64,000 bases of DNA, taken from Anabaena sp. 4-3. GTDB taxonomy: Bacteria; Cyanobacteriota; Cyanobacteriia; Cyanobacteriales; Nostocaceae. The stretch lies in assembly GCF_001597745.1 (NCBI RefSeq), contig NZ_LUHJ01000024.1, positions 1 to 64,000 of the forward strand, written 5' to 3'. The position numbers and the translations under genes were made by a program. Numbering within the stretch: position 1 is the stretch's first letter; every line of letters begins with the position of its first letter. Positions 46,058 to 54,285 of this stretch are shown here, in pieces. The notes under the pieces are model-generated. The model ran no database searches. It saw only the letters and a program-made list of their open reading frames with translations, and was not told the origin of the DNA.

Positions 46058-46756
46058 ATGGGCAAATTATTTAACGAGCTGAAGAAAGATATCTTGTATC
46101 AGCATGGGATGAATGCCTGTTTAAATTGTGGTGTATGTACTGCTGTATGTCCGGCGGCGGAGTTTAGTGATTACTCTCCTAGAGAAGTCATGAATATGGT
46201 GCAGTCGGAAGACGACGAACAGATTGAGGAGTTACTCAAGTCAGACAAAATTTGGTATTGCGGACAGTGTTTTTCTTGTAAAACCCGGTGTCCTAGAGGT
46301 AACAGCGCAGCCTCCGTCATTCTTGCCTTACGCCGACTGTCGATTAGGTACGGTTACTTCGCCGAGTCGGAAAAAGGCAGACAGCAATTAATCGCCAAGC
46401 GGCTGTTTGGGGAAAATATGCTCAAACGAGGTTATACCTTGCTGGCGGAGAATATCGCGCCTTCCCACTTCCCCGAACTCGGTGACAACTGGGAATACTA
46501 TTACGACAATATGCAACAGATGCGGGAATGGTGGGATGTACCGATGAATCTGGAAAATAGCGCAGGTTCGCACCGGATGATTCCAGAAACAGACATGGAA
46601 GAAGTACGGGCAATTTATCAAAAAACTGGTGCAGTTTCTTTAATGGATGCAGTGGAACAAGGCATGGAAAAGAAACTGGGTAGTAAGGCTGAAGTAGATA
46701 AATATTGGCAAAACTGGCTAGAAACCGGCGACAGCAGAAATTACGAACTGAAATAA
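46058..46756 (+). CDS. HdrC-like iron-sulfur protein (first copy)
   Basis: A 232-residue protein with two [4Fe-4S] ferredoxin-type motifs: C21-x2-C24-x2-C27-x3-C31-P and C68-x2-C71-x2-C74-x3-C78-P. This is the layout of heterodisulfide reductase subunit C. It should pass electrons between the flavin protein HdrA and the CCG protein HdrB. The start at 46058 has GAGG 8 nt upstream and lies just behind a consensus promoter. It is the first gene of an apparent operon C-B-A-C-B. After the clusters there is an extra region of about 150 residues (LGDNWEYYYDNMQQMREWW) not present in the second copy. Confidence 0.85.
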   Translation: MGKLFNELKKDILYQHGMNACLNCGVCTAVCPAAEFSDYSPREVMNMVQSEDDEQIEELLKSDKIWYCGQCFSCKTRCPRGNSAASVILALRRLSIRYGYFAESEKGRQQLIAKRLFGENMLKRGYTLLAENIAPSHFPELGDNWEYYYDNMQQMREWWDVPMNLENSAGSHRMIPETDMEEVRAIYQKTGAVSLMDAVEQGMEKKLGSKAEVDKYWQNWLETGDSRNYELK

Positions 46757-46775
46757 CTATATAGGGTGAAAAATA

Positions 46776-47822
46776 ATGAAACTGGCAGGAAAAAATCAGG
46801 CTTGGGAAAGACACCAAAAAGCTGTGCCATCTGTAGATGATGAAGGTGGTAAGTTGTGGGGATGTTTTCGCAGTTGTTTTCTTCAGAGTGCTGCCCCCTA
46901 CACAGAAGGTATTGCTTATAAAATCTTGAAAAACGATTTAGGTATGGAACTGCGGGAAGCTGCCGGACATACCTCCTGTGGTGCTATTGGCTATCACGGG
47001 GATGTGTCCAACCTGGAAACGCAGATGGTAATGGCGGCAAGAAATTTTTCTGTTGCTCATCACGAACTGGGTGTAGATAATCTCTTCTCATTTTGCGTTA
47101 CTTCCTTTGCTAACTATACGGAAGTGATTAAACTTTGGGAAGAAGAACCAGAGTTAAGAGAGTATACCGAAAAGACTTTGAAGGAAACTACCGGACGAGA
47201 ATTTTGGATTCCTCATGTTTCTGGGGGTAGACCTTCTGTGGTTCATGCTTCCGATGTTTTCTTTGCGAATCGGCATAAATTAGCCGCAAAAGCTAAGTAC
47301 AGCCTGAAGGGAATCAAAGCTACAGACCATGTTGGATGTCACTACGGGAAGATTTTCCCTGGTGAGGCTATGGGTGGGGCTGAGTTCCCGCAAGTGTTAG
47401 TAGGGCTACTAGAAGCCTTTGGTGCTGAGATTGTGGATTATCCCGAACGCAGACATTGCTGTGGTATGGGTTTTCGTCAGTGTGCTTTCCCAGAAAACAG
47501 AGACTATACCGCCAGTAGTGTTTACAAAAAATTAGTTAGTTTGAAGGAAGCGCATCCAGACTGTAATTTAATCTTGACTAACTGTCCGGGGTGTACTGTG
47601 TTTCTTGATGCTGAACAAGGAACTATTAAGGAAGTTTTGGAAGAAGAGTTTAATGTCAGTATTCTTGACTATGCTCAATTGACTGGGTTGTTGTTGGGTT
47701 ATGACCCATTTAAGGATTGTGGATTGAATGCTAAGGCTGTCCCGATTGAGCCTTTGTTGGAGAAGATTGGTATTCCTTATGACAAGAGTAAAACGGCACA
47801 GGAGCGTAGGAGGCCATTTTAA
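46776..47822 (+). CDS. HdrB-like CCG-domain protein (first copy, one degenerate site)
   Basis: A 348-residue protein of the heterodisulfide reductase subunit B family. The second CCG site is complete: C188 in VGCHYG, C228-C229 in HCCGMG, and C270-x2-C273 in NCPGC. The first site is partial: C30, C68 and C107 remain, but the partner positions are serine (S67-C68 in TSCGA; C107-x2-S110 in FCVTSF). So probably only one non-cubane [4Fe-4S] cluster is bound in the normal way. It follows the HdrC-like gene by 19 bp and precedes the HdrA-like gene by 77 bp. It is longer than the second copy (290 residues). Confidence 0.82.
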   Translation: MKLAGKNQAWERHQKAVPSVDDEGGKLWGCFRSCFLQSAAPYTEGIAYKILKNDLGMELREAAGHTSCGAIGYHGDVSNLETQMVMAARNFSVAHHELGVDNLFSFCVTSFANYTEVIKLWEEEPELREYTEKTLKETTGREFWIPHVSGGRPSVVHASDVFFANRHKLAAKAKYSLKGIKATDHVGCHYGKIFPGEAMGGAEFPQVLVGLLEAFGAEIVDYPERRHCCGMGFRQCAFPENRDYTASSVYKKLVSLKEAHPDCNLILTNCPGCTVFLDAEQGTIKEVLEEEFNVSILDYAQLTGLLLGYDPFKDCGLNAKAVPIEPLLEKIGIPYDKSKTAQERRRPF

Positions 47823-47899
47823 TCGTCTGCGGTGTTGCATGGTTTTGGATTTTGTCACGCTCCAGGCGCAGAGAGTAAGAGAGTTTAGAGGTGAAAGTT

Positions 47900-48964
47900 A
47901 TGGGTAAAAATGTTGTAGTGATTGGGGGCGGTGTTGCTGGGATGGCGGCGGCGGGGAGATTGCAGGATTTTGGTTATGAGGTGGTTTTAATTGAGAAGGC
48001 AGCCGCTATTGGGGGTCATGTTAAGAATTGGTATAAGGTGTTTCCTGATTTTACTGATGCTACGGAAATTATTAGTAATTTAAAGGGGAATCTCAACAAG
48101 ACTAAGATTTTAACTGATTGTACAGTGACGGAGATTGCTGGGTCAGCACCCAATTTTCAAGTGACAACTTCGACTGGTGAAATCATAGATGCAGTTGCGA
48201 TTTTGGTGGCGACGGGATTTAAGCCGTTTGATGCTGCTTTGAAGGAAGAATATGGTTATGGCATCTACGATAATTCTATTACCTCAATTGAGCTAGATGC
48301 TATGTTGAAACATCACACTGTGAAGACGGCATCTGGTAAAACGCCGCAAAAGGTGGCGATGATTCACTGTGTGGGTTCTAGGGATGAGAAGGTCAATAAT
48401 AATTACTGTTCTAGAGTCTGTTGTACGAACACAATTAAGGTGGCAATTGAACTTAAACAGCAGATTCCTAATTGTGAGATTTATTGCCTCTATATGGATA
48501 TTCGGGTGTTTGGTCGCGGTTATGAGGAACTTTATCGCACTTCTCAGGAAGATTATGGTATTCAGTTTATTCGTGGTCGGTTGTCTGAGGCGAATGAGAA
48601 AACTGACAGCAGTTTATTGTTAAGACTGGAAGATACCTTAACAGCTAGACCGATGCGGTTGAGTGTGGATATGTTGGTGTTAATGGTGGGGATGTGTGCC
48701 AATACGGAATTATCACAGGTGGCGGGGTTAAAGGTTGGTGCAGACCGTTTCTATGTCACTGCTAATATGCAATATTCCAATAATTCCTCCCCCAGAGAAG
48801 GTATTTTTCTGGCGGGGACAGCTACAGGGCCAAAAGCAATTGTGGAATCTATTACTGATGGACGGTCGGCGGCGGCGGAAATTGCAGCTTTTTTAGCTAG
48901 TCAATCAGTAGATTCTCTCAATGGTGGCTCGGTAGTGGCGGAAATTGCTACTTCACTTCATTAA
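47900..48964 (+). CDS. Compact HdrA-like FAD protein
   Basis: A 354-residue flavoprotein. The N-terminal FAD motif is VVVIGGGVAGMAAAGRL; a second dinucleotide region runs from AILVATGFKPF. The HdrA cysteine signature is HCVGSRDE-x5-YCSRVCC (C157, C170, C174, C175). It ends with GIFLAGTATGPKAIVESITDG, typical of HdrA. It has no N-terminal extension and no ferredoxin domains, unlike the methanogen HdrA of over 650 residues. This size fits the sHdrA/QmoA group. The start at ATG 47900 has AGAGGTG 6 nt upstream. It should be the electron entry or bifurcation flavin of the cluster. Confidence 0.85.
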   Translation: MGKNVVVIGGGVAGMAAAGRLQDFGYEVVLIEKAAAIGGHVKNWYKVFPDFTDATEIISNLKGNLNKTKILTDCTVTEIAGSAPNFQVTTSTGEIIDAVAILVATGFKPFDAALKEEYGYGIYDNSITSIELDAMLKHHTVKTASGKTPQKVAMIHCVGSRDEKVNNNYCSRVCCTNTIKVAIELKQQIPNCEIYCLYMDIRVFGRGYEELYRTSQEDYGIQFIRGRLSEANEKTDSSLLLRLEDTLTARPMRLSVDMLVLMVGMCANTELSQVAGLKVGADRFYVTANMQYSNNSSPREGIFLAGTATGPKAIVESITDGRSAAAEIAAFLASQSVDSLNGGSVVAEIATSLH

Positions 48965-48975
48965 GGTATCAAGCA

Positions 48976-49557
48976 ATGGCAGGAAAAAAATGTTTCTTTG
49001 GTCTGAAGGTAGACCGTCAGGTTGATGGTGACAAAATGAACCACGAGTTTCTCAAGCAGGTTCTGGCGGAGGGTGGTGAGTATGCTGCGATCGCTAGTTG
49101 TATGCAGTGTGGTACTTGTAGCGGTGGCTGTACCAATGCTGACCGGATGGATATTTTACCACGCAGTTTGGTACTGATGATTCAGAGGGGTGAGTGGGAA
49201 AAGGTGCTGCAAAGTCAGGCTTTGTGGTTGTGTACATCTTGTCAAATTTGTACTACCCGATGTCCGCGTGGGGTGCGACCGTCGGATGTGATGGAAGCAG
49301 TGAAGGCGATCGCTATTCGGGAAGGTATTAAAAATGACTCTGTAAGATTTAATCAGATATTTGTGGAATTAATCAAGAAACGCGGCATCCTGTTTGAACC
49401 GGAATTAATGCAACAGTACGGGGGTATGGCCGCCGTGCTGGAACAAGCAGAATTAGGCATCAAATTAGCTTTACGGGGCAAAATATCCCCATTTCCGGCT
49501 CAAGTCAAAGACCCCAAACAATTTAGCGCAGCATTATCAAAGGCGGTCGAACAATGA
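48976..49557 (+). CDS. HdrC-like iron-sulfur protein (second copy)
   Basis: A 193-residue protein with two [4Fe-4S] motifs: C42-x2-C45-x2-C48-x3-C52 (CMQCGTCSGGC) and C86-x2-C89-x2-C92-x3-C96-P (CTSCQICTTRCP). It is a paralogue of the first HdrC-like protein, but with a different N-terminus and a shorter tail. It starts 11 bp after the HdrA-like gene. Its stop overlaps the start of the next gene (ATGA), so translation is coupled. This tight C-B pair suggests a stable HdrCB subcomplex. Confidence 0.87.
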   Translation: MAGKKCFFGLKVDRQVDGDKMNHEFLKQVLAEGGEYAAIASCMQCGTCSGGCTNADRMDILPRSLVLMIQRGEWEKVLQSQALWLCTSCQICTTRCPRGVRPSDVMEAVKAIAIREGIKNDSVRFNQIFVELIKKRGILFEPELMQQYGGMAAVLEQAELGIKLALRGKISPFPAQVKDPKQFSAALSKAVEQ

Positions 49558-50426
49558 AATTTTCTTACTATCCTGGATGTAGTCTGCATACAACAGCCAA
49601 AGAGTTTGATATCTCCACCAAAGTTGTGATGCGGGAACTGGGAATTGAACTTGAGGATTTGCATGACTGGTCATGTTGTGGCGGTTCTGTAGCTGGCGCA
49701 GTTTCCCATGATGTGGGTATGGCTTTGGCGGCGCGAAATGTCGCTTTGGCACAAAAGCAAAATCTGGATTTGTTAGCATCTTGTTCTGGTTGTTATAACA
49801 AATCAGCGAAGGCAGCACAGGCATTAGAAAAGGATACAGAAAGACAAAAAATCACCTCGATTCTCTCAGAAATGGGTATATCCGTTTCCGACTCCAATAT
49901 TAGAGTCAGGAATGTAGTTGATGTGTTGGTTAATGATGTTGATATTTCCAGCCACATCAAAAAGCCTCTGAAGAATTTGAAAGTGGCTTGTTATTATGGT
50001 TGTCTCTTGACTCGACCAGCAGACATTACTGGGTGGGACTCTCCTACTTTCCCCATGTCAATGGATAAATTAGCTCAAAAGTGTGAGGCTGAGGTGGTTG
50101 ATTTTCGCTCAAAAACCAAATGTTGTGGCGGGTCTGTAGTCATCCCCAAAGAAGATGTCGCCTTAGAACTGACTAAGAGACTATTAGATGAGGCTCAATC
50201 TCTGGGGGCTGATTGTATAGTTTTGGCTTGTCCTTTGTGTGCTACAAATTTAGAAATTAAACAACCAGATATCGAGAAGAAATACAATGTTAGCTATGGT
50301 TTACCCATTATCTACATTACGGAGTTAATTGGACTGGCTTTTGGTATTGCACCCAGAAAATTAGGCTTAAATAAGCACATAATTTCTACCAAGTCGGTTT
50401 TGCAGAAATTGAATGTATCTGACTAA
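49554..50426 (+). CDS. HdrB-like CCG-domain protein (second copy, both sites intact)
   Basis: A 290-residue heterodisulfide reductase subunit B-like protein. Both CCG sites are complete: C9, C41-C42, C77-x2-C80 and C150, C190-C191, C226-x2-C229. Each could carry a non-cubane [4Fe-4S] cluster, the disulfide-cleaving centre in methanogen HdrB. It is coupled to the preceding HdrC-like gene by a 4-nt overlap. The C-terminus (GIAPRKLGLNKHIISTKSVL) closely resembles the solitary CCG protein at 17959, evidence of paralogy. The physiological disulfide or thiol partner is unknown. Confidence 0.88.
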   Translation: MKFSYYPGCSLHTTAKEFDISTKVVMRELGIELEDLHDWSCCGGSVAGAVSHDVGMALAARNVALAQKQNLDLLASCSGCYNKSAKAAQALEKDTERQKITSILSEMGISVSDSNIRVRNVVDVLVNDVDISSHIKKPLKNLKVACYYGCLLTRPADITGWDSPTFPMSMDKLAQKCEAEVVDFRSKTKCCGGSVVIPKEDVALELTKRLLDEAQSLGADCIVLACPLCATNLEIKQPDIEKKYNVSYGLPIIYITELIGLAFGIAPRKLGLNKHIISTKSVLQKLNVSD

Positions 50427-50442
50427 GTAGGAGAGATAAATT

Positions 50443-50703
50443 ATGAAATGGGAATATCAATTGAGCAAGGCAGTCACGAGAAATCCTCTGTTTGGCAATT
50501 ACTGTCCATTTCCAGGCATGACAAAATTATTGCTTGTCAGTGCTACTGGCTTCATTCTTTTACCAATTCTGCTACCAGCAGTCAAAAAAGTTGGTAAATC
50601 AATCGCCAAGCAAACCATCAAAGGCGGCATCCTTGTCTATGAAAGTAGTAAAGAACTTGTCACTGAAGCCAAAGCAGAAGTAGCCGCTAAAATCCCCAAC
50701 TAA
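50443..50703 (+). CDS. Small membrane protein, DUF5132-like
   Basis: An 86-residue protein encoded 16 bp after the HdrB-like gene, with AGGAGA 7 nt before its ATG. One hydrophobic segment lies at about 28-46 (LLLVSATGFILLPILLPAV). An amphipathic basic tail (KTIKGGILVYESSKELVTEA) follows, with the general look of DUF5132 proteins. It may anchor or recruit the soluble Hdr-like complex to a membrane; that is only a guess from position. Confidence 0.6.
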   Translation: MKWEYQLSKAVTRNPLFGNYCPFPGMTKLLLVSATGFILLPILLPAVKKVGKSIAKQTIKGGILVYESSKELVTEAKAEVAAKIPN

Positions 50704-50814
50704 AACTTACATATTCATGCTTTGAGTTGACGAGCAGATTATTTTTATGGTCTAGAATATAGTGGGAATTTTTTTTCTTAGTTACCATCACGAAATACTA
50801 TTAAAATCTAGACC

Positions 50815-51348
50815 ATGAAACATCAAAAAATTCTGGCAAGTTTATTAGGATTAGGGATATTTGTCTATATTCTTTTTGGTTTCGCCTATAACCAGTCAGC
50901 ATTAGCATTTTCCCAGTCATTGAATCAAAACTTATCTACCCCAGTTACCAAAAATACAACCGTGGTTAATTCAGATTCAGACCTAAAAACGGCAGTTAAT
51001 CATTATCTCACTTCCATCCCTAAAGGCTATTACACCGTGGGTAATGTAGAAGAATTGCAACGGTTACTCAGGGAGGAAAATATTCTTTTGATTGATGTCA
51101 GAGAACCTTCTGAGTATGCCACCGGACATATTGGTAATGCAATTAATATTCCTCTGCCAAGACTAACGCAAAACCTTGACCAAATTCCCCAAAATCAGTC
51201 TGTGGTTGTATACTGCACATCTGGTTATCGTTCAGCAATGGCTGTGATGTCTTTACGTTTGTTGGGTTATGACAATGTGCGAGGTTTTCCCCCAAGTATC
51301 AATGGTTGGAAAGCAGCAGGTCAAACTTTAAATACTTCCTCCAGCTAA
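50815..51348 (+). CDS. Exported rhodanese-like sulfurtransferase
   Basis: A 177-residue protein with a signal peptide or N-terminal anchor (hydrophobic 7-24, possible cleavage near ALAF at 29-32) and one rhodanese domain (about 75-172). The active loop is CTSGYR with catalytic C134. IDVREPSEYATGHIGNAINIP is the standard CH2A-type segment. It should act in the periplasm or thylakoid lumen, moving sulfane sulfur or serving as a thiol switch. It lies 111 bp after the small membrane protein, in the same direction as the hdr cluster, which adds a sulfur theme. Confidence 0.87.
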   Translation: MKHQKILASLLGLGIFVYILFGFAYNQSALAFSQSLNQNLSTPVTKNTTVVNSDSDLKTAVNHYLTSIPKGYYTVGNVEELQRLLREENILLIDVREPSEYATGHIGNAINIPLPRLTQNLDQIPQNQSVVVYCTSGYRSAMAVMSLRLLGYDNVRGFPPSINGWKAAGQTLNTSSS

Positions 51349-51473
51349 TTGCAACTCAGCAACGCTAGTTTCAGTCTCTATGCTTTCACACATCACAACA
51401 AATCTTAATATCCCGTTGAAAAACTTACATTAACTTAGGAGGTAATGTTTTTGAATTCCGGGGTGTGTGCTTT

Positions 51474-53039
51474 ATGAAAGCCTTACTACTCTGGCCAATA
51501 ATGCCCAATTCTTTCTGGTCTTACCAGGAAACCCTTGATTTAGCAGGTTTACACTCTACGAATCCCCCATTGGGTTTAATTACAGTGGCGGCGATGTTAC
51601 CTAGTGATTGGGAAATTAGATTGATAGACCGCAATGTACGTTTAGAAACTGATGCAGACTGGGAATGGTGCGATTTGGTAATCATCTCTGCAATGATTAT
51701 CCAAAAACAGGACTTTTGGGAGTTGATCAAAAAGGGAGTTGCGTTAGGTAAAAAGGTAGCTGTAGGAGGGCCTTTCCCTACGTCAGTCCCAGAATTTGCT
51801 TTGGAAGCAGGGGCGCATTATTTAATTTTGGATGAGGGTGAATGTACTATCCCCATGTTTTTATCAGCTTTAGCAGGGGGAGAGGAACGGGGAATTTTTC
51901 GTTCTCCAGAAAAACCAGATGTTACCCAAACGCCTATTGCTCGATTTGATTTACTGGATTTAGATGCTTATTTAGCAATCACTGTACAATTTTCCCGTGG
52001 GTGTCCGTTTCAATGCGAGTTTTGCGACATCATCAATTTGTATGGACGCAAACCCCGCACCAAAACACCAGAACAAATGCTGAGAGAATTTCAAACTCTC
52101 TATGATTTGGGTTGGCGAAGGTATGTGTTTGTGGTGGATGACAATTTTATCGGTAACAAACGTAATGCCAAAGTATTTTTAAAAGCACTCATCCCGTGGA
52201 TGGAGGAACATAATTACCCCTTTACTTTAGTGACAGAAGCATCACTAAATTTAGCCGAGGACGACGAATTAATTGAGTTGATGGTGAAAGCTGGTTTTAC
52301 GATGGTCTTTATGGGCATCGAAACCCCAGACACAGATAGTCTTTTGGGTATTCATAAAGTCCAGAATACACGTAAAGACTTAATAGAATCTTGCCATAAA
52401 ATCACCAAGGCAGGATTACAAATTATGTCTGGTTTTATTATGGGCTTTGATAATGAGCGTTCAGGTGCAGGTCAAAGAATTAGGGATTTTATTGAGGAAA
52501 CTGGCATTCCTCAAGGGCATTTTAGCTTACTGCAAGCGTTACAAAATACTGCTCTTTGGAATCGCTTACAGCAGGAAGGGCGGCTGGTTGATGGGTTAGG
52601 AACTGTTCATCAAGGTGCAATTATGAACTTTGTACCAACTCGTCCCGTAGAGGAAATTACGGAAGAGTATATTGAGGCTTTTTGGCATATTTATGAGCCA
52701 ATGCCTTACTTAAAGCGGACTTTCCGCCATTTTATGATGATGACGGGCTGGCGGCCTAAAACTAACCGTCGTGTAACTATGATTGAAATACGTCTGTTTT
52801 TTGCTATTTGCTGGCGACAGGGTGTAGTTCGTTCTACACGCTGGCGGTTTTGGTGGCAATTGGTAGCGATCGCCTTTTCCAAACCCCGGTTATTATACGA
52901 TTACATGACTACCTTGGGTATAGGTGAACATTTCTTCAGCTACCGTCATGAGGTAAGGGCGCAGTTACAAGCAAAATTGGCAGCATTGCAGGAGTCTAAA
53001 CAGGAAGACGCAATTCAGCAATTAGCATCTGTAAGTTGA
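51474..53039 (+). CDS. B12-binding-domain radical SAM protein (DUF4070 type)
   Basis: A 521-residue radical SAM enzyme. The N-terminal cobalamin-binding-like domain (1-150) includes NPPLGLITVAAMLP and WEIRLIDRN. The [4Fe-4S]/SAM motif is C177-x3-C181-x2-C184 in FSRGCPFQCEFCD. A C-terminal DUF4070 region follows (LKRTFRHFMMMTGWRP). Related proteins methylate unactivated carbon (for example hopanoid C-3 methylase HpnR), but the substrate here is unknown. The ATG at 51474 overlaps the stop of a tiny leader frame (see findings). It is the last gene of the plus-strand run from the hdr cluster. Confidence 0.85.
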   Translation: MKALLLWPIMPNSFWSYQETLDLAGLHSTNPPLGLITVAAMLPSDWEIRLIDRNVRLETDADWEWCDLVIISAMIIQKQDFWELIKKGVALGKKVAVGGPFPTSVPEFALEAGAHYLILDEGECTIPMFLSALAGGEERGIFRSPEKPDVTQTPIARFDLLDLDAYLAITVQFSRGCPFQCEFCDIINLYGRKPRTKTPEQMLREFQTLYDLGWRRYVFVVDDNFIGNKRNAKVFLKALIPWMEEHNYPFTLVTEASLNLAEDDELIELMVKAGFTMVFMGIETPDTDSLLGIHKVQNTRKDLIESCHKITKAGLQIMSGFIMGFDNERSGAGQRIRDFIEETGIPQGHFSLLQALQNTALWNRLQQEGRLVDGLGTVHQGAIMNFVPTRPVEEITEEYIEAFWHIYEPMPYLKRTFRHFMMMTGWRPKTNRRVTMIEIRLFFAICWRQGVVRSTRWRFWWQLVAIAFSKPRLLYDYMTTLGIGEHFFSYRHEVRAQLQAKLAALQESKQEDAIQQLASVS

Positions 53040-53084
53040 TTCATCACTCTTGCTCTATTTAAATATAGCAGTTCAATACATACC

Positions 53085-53112
53085 GTAGAGACGTTGCATG
53101 CAACGTCTCTAC
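53085..53112. repeat. Perfect 28-bp palindrome
   Basis: GTAGAGACGTTGCA followed by its exact reverse complement TGCAACGTCTCTAC. It lies 45 bp after the radical SAM gene. It could end transcription, though no T-tract follows directly (ATTTAAG). The sequence looks like one of the dispersed palindromes of Nostocales. Confidence 0.75.
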
Positions 53113-53197
53113 ATTTAAGAATCAAGCGCATATTCATCAAAAAATGGTACAATACCAATGTTACGTGAAGTTGCACATAATTAGAAAATCCATTGAT

Positions 53198-53245
53198 TTC
53201 TCTGTCTTTATCGGCGTTTATCTGCGTCCATCTGCGTTCAATTAT
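53198..53245. repeat. Dispersed repeat-like sequence
   Basis: tctgtctttatcggcgtttatctgcgtccatctgcgttc contains near-direct repeats of the atctgcgt unit. I recognise this phrase style from intergenic repeats of Nostoc genomes. It sits in the 288-bp gap upstream of pip. Confidence 0.4.
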
Positions 53246-53327
53246 GCTTGATATCTGATTTTATACAGAGCCATATTAACTTAGTATAAGCTAAGAAATT
53301 ATTATTTGTAAATAGTTACATATAAAA

Positions 53328-54278
53328 ATGCGTGAACTCTATCCCCTGATTGAACCTTATAATGAAAGTAAATTACAAGTTTCAGAATTACACACAATCC
53401 ATTTTGAAGAATCAGGAAACCCCCAAGGTAAACCTATAGTTTTGCTGCATGGCGGCCCTGGTGGTGGTTGTCCGCCACATTATCGCCAATATTTTCATCC
53501 AGAAAAATGGCGGTTAATCATGTTTGATCAACGTGGTTGCGGTAAAAGTATACCCCATGCAGAGTTACGAGAAAATACAACTTGGCATTTAGTTGATGAT
53601 ATTGAAAAACTGCGAGAACATTTAGGCATAGAAAAATGGGTAGTTTTTGGTGGTAGTTGGGGAAGCACCTTATCATTAGCTTATAGTCAAACTTATCCAG
53701 AACGTTGTTTAGGGTTAATTTTACGCGGTATATTCTTACTCAGACAAAAAGAATTAAGATGGTTTTATCAAGAAGGTGCTAGCTATATTTTTCCTGATGC
53801 TTGGGAAGAATATCTCAAACCAATTCCTGTAGATGAACGTGATGATTTACTCACAGCTTATTATCAACGTTTAACTAGCCCAGATTTACAAATTAGACAA
53901 GCAGCAGCACGAGCTTGGTCAATTTGGGAAGCTAGCACCAGTAAATTATTTCCTGATACCCAATTAATGCAAACTTTTGGCGAGGATAAATTTGCTGAAG
54001 CTTTTGCACGAATTGAATGTCATTATTTTATTAATAAAGGTTTTTTTCATCCTGAAAATCAATTATTATTAAATGTTGACCGCATTCGGCATATTCCTGC
54101 TGTGATTGTTCAAGGTCGTTATGATGTAGTGTGTCCGATGATATCAGCTTGGGAATTACATCGAGCTTGGCCGGAGGCTGAATTTATTGTAGTTCCTGAT
54201 GCGGGACACTCGATGAGTGAGGTGGGAATTCGTAGTGCTTTGATTGAGGCAACGGATAGGTTTGGTGATAGGGTGTAA
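53328..54278 (+). CDS. pip: Proline iminopeptidase
   Basis: A 316-residue alpha/beta-hydrolase that removes N-terminal proline from peptides. The oxyanion loop is LLHGGPGGGCPP (about 39-50), the nucleophile is S110 in VVFGGSWGSTLSLAY, the catalytic histidine is H294 in PDAGHSMSE, and the aspartate lies in GRYDVVCP. MFDQRGCGKSIPHAEL is characteristic of the S33 family. It is full length and cytoplasmic, with no close functional neighbour. Confidence 0.93.
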   Translation: MRELYPLIEPYNESKLQVSELHTIHFEESGNPQGKPIVLLHGGPGGGCPPHYRQYFHPEKWRLIMFDQRGCGKSIPHAELRENTTWHLVDDIEKLREHLGIEKWVVFGGSWGSTLSLAYSQTYPERCLGLILRGIFLLRQKELRWFYQEGASYIFPDAWEEYLKPIPVDERDDLLTAYYQRLTSPDLQIRQAAARAWSIWEASTSKLFPDTQLMQTFGEDKFAEAFARIECHYFINKGFFHPENQLLLNVDRIRHIPAVIVQGRYDVVCPMISAWELHRAWPEAEFIVVPDAGHSMSEVGIRSALIEATDRFGDRV

Positions 54279-54285
54279 GTTAATA

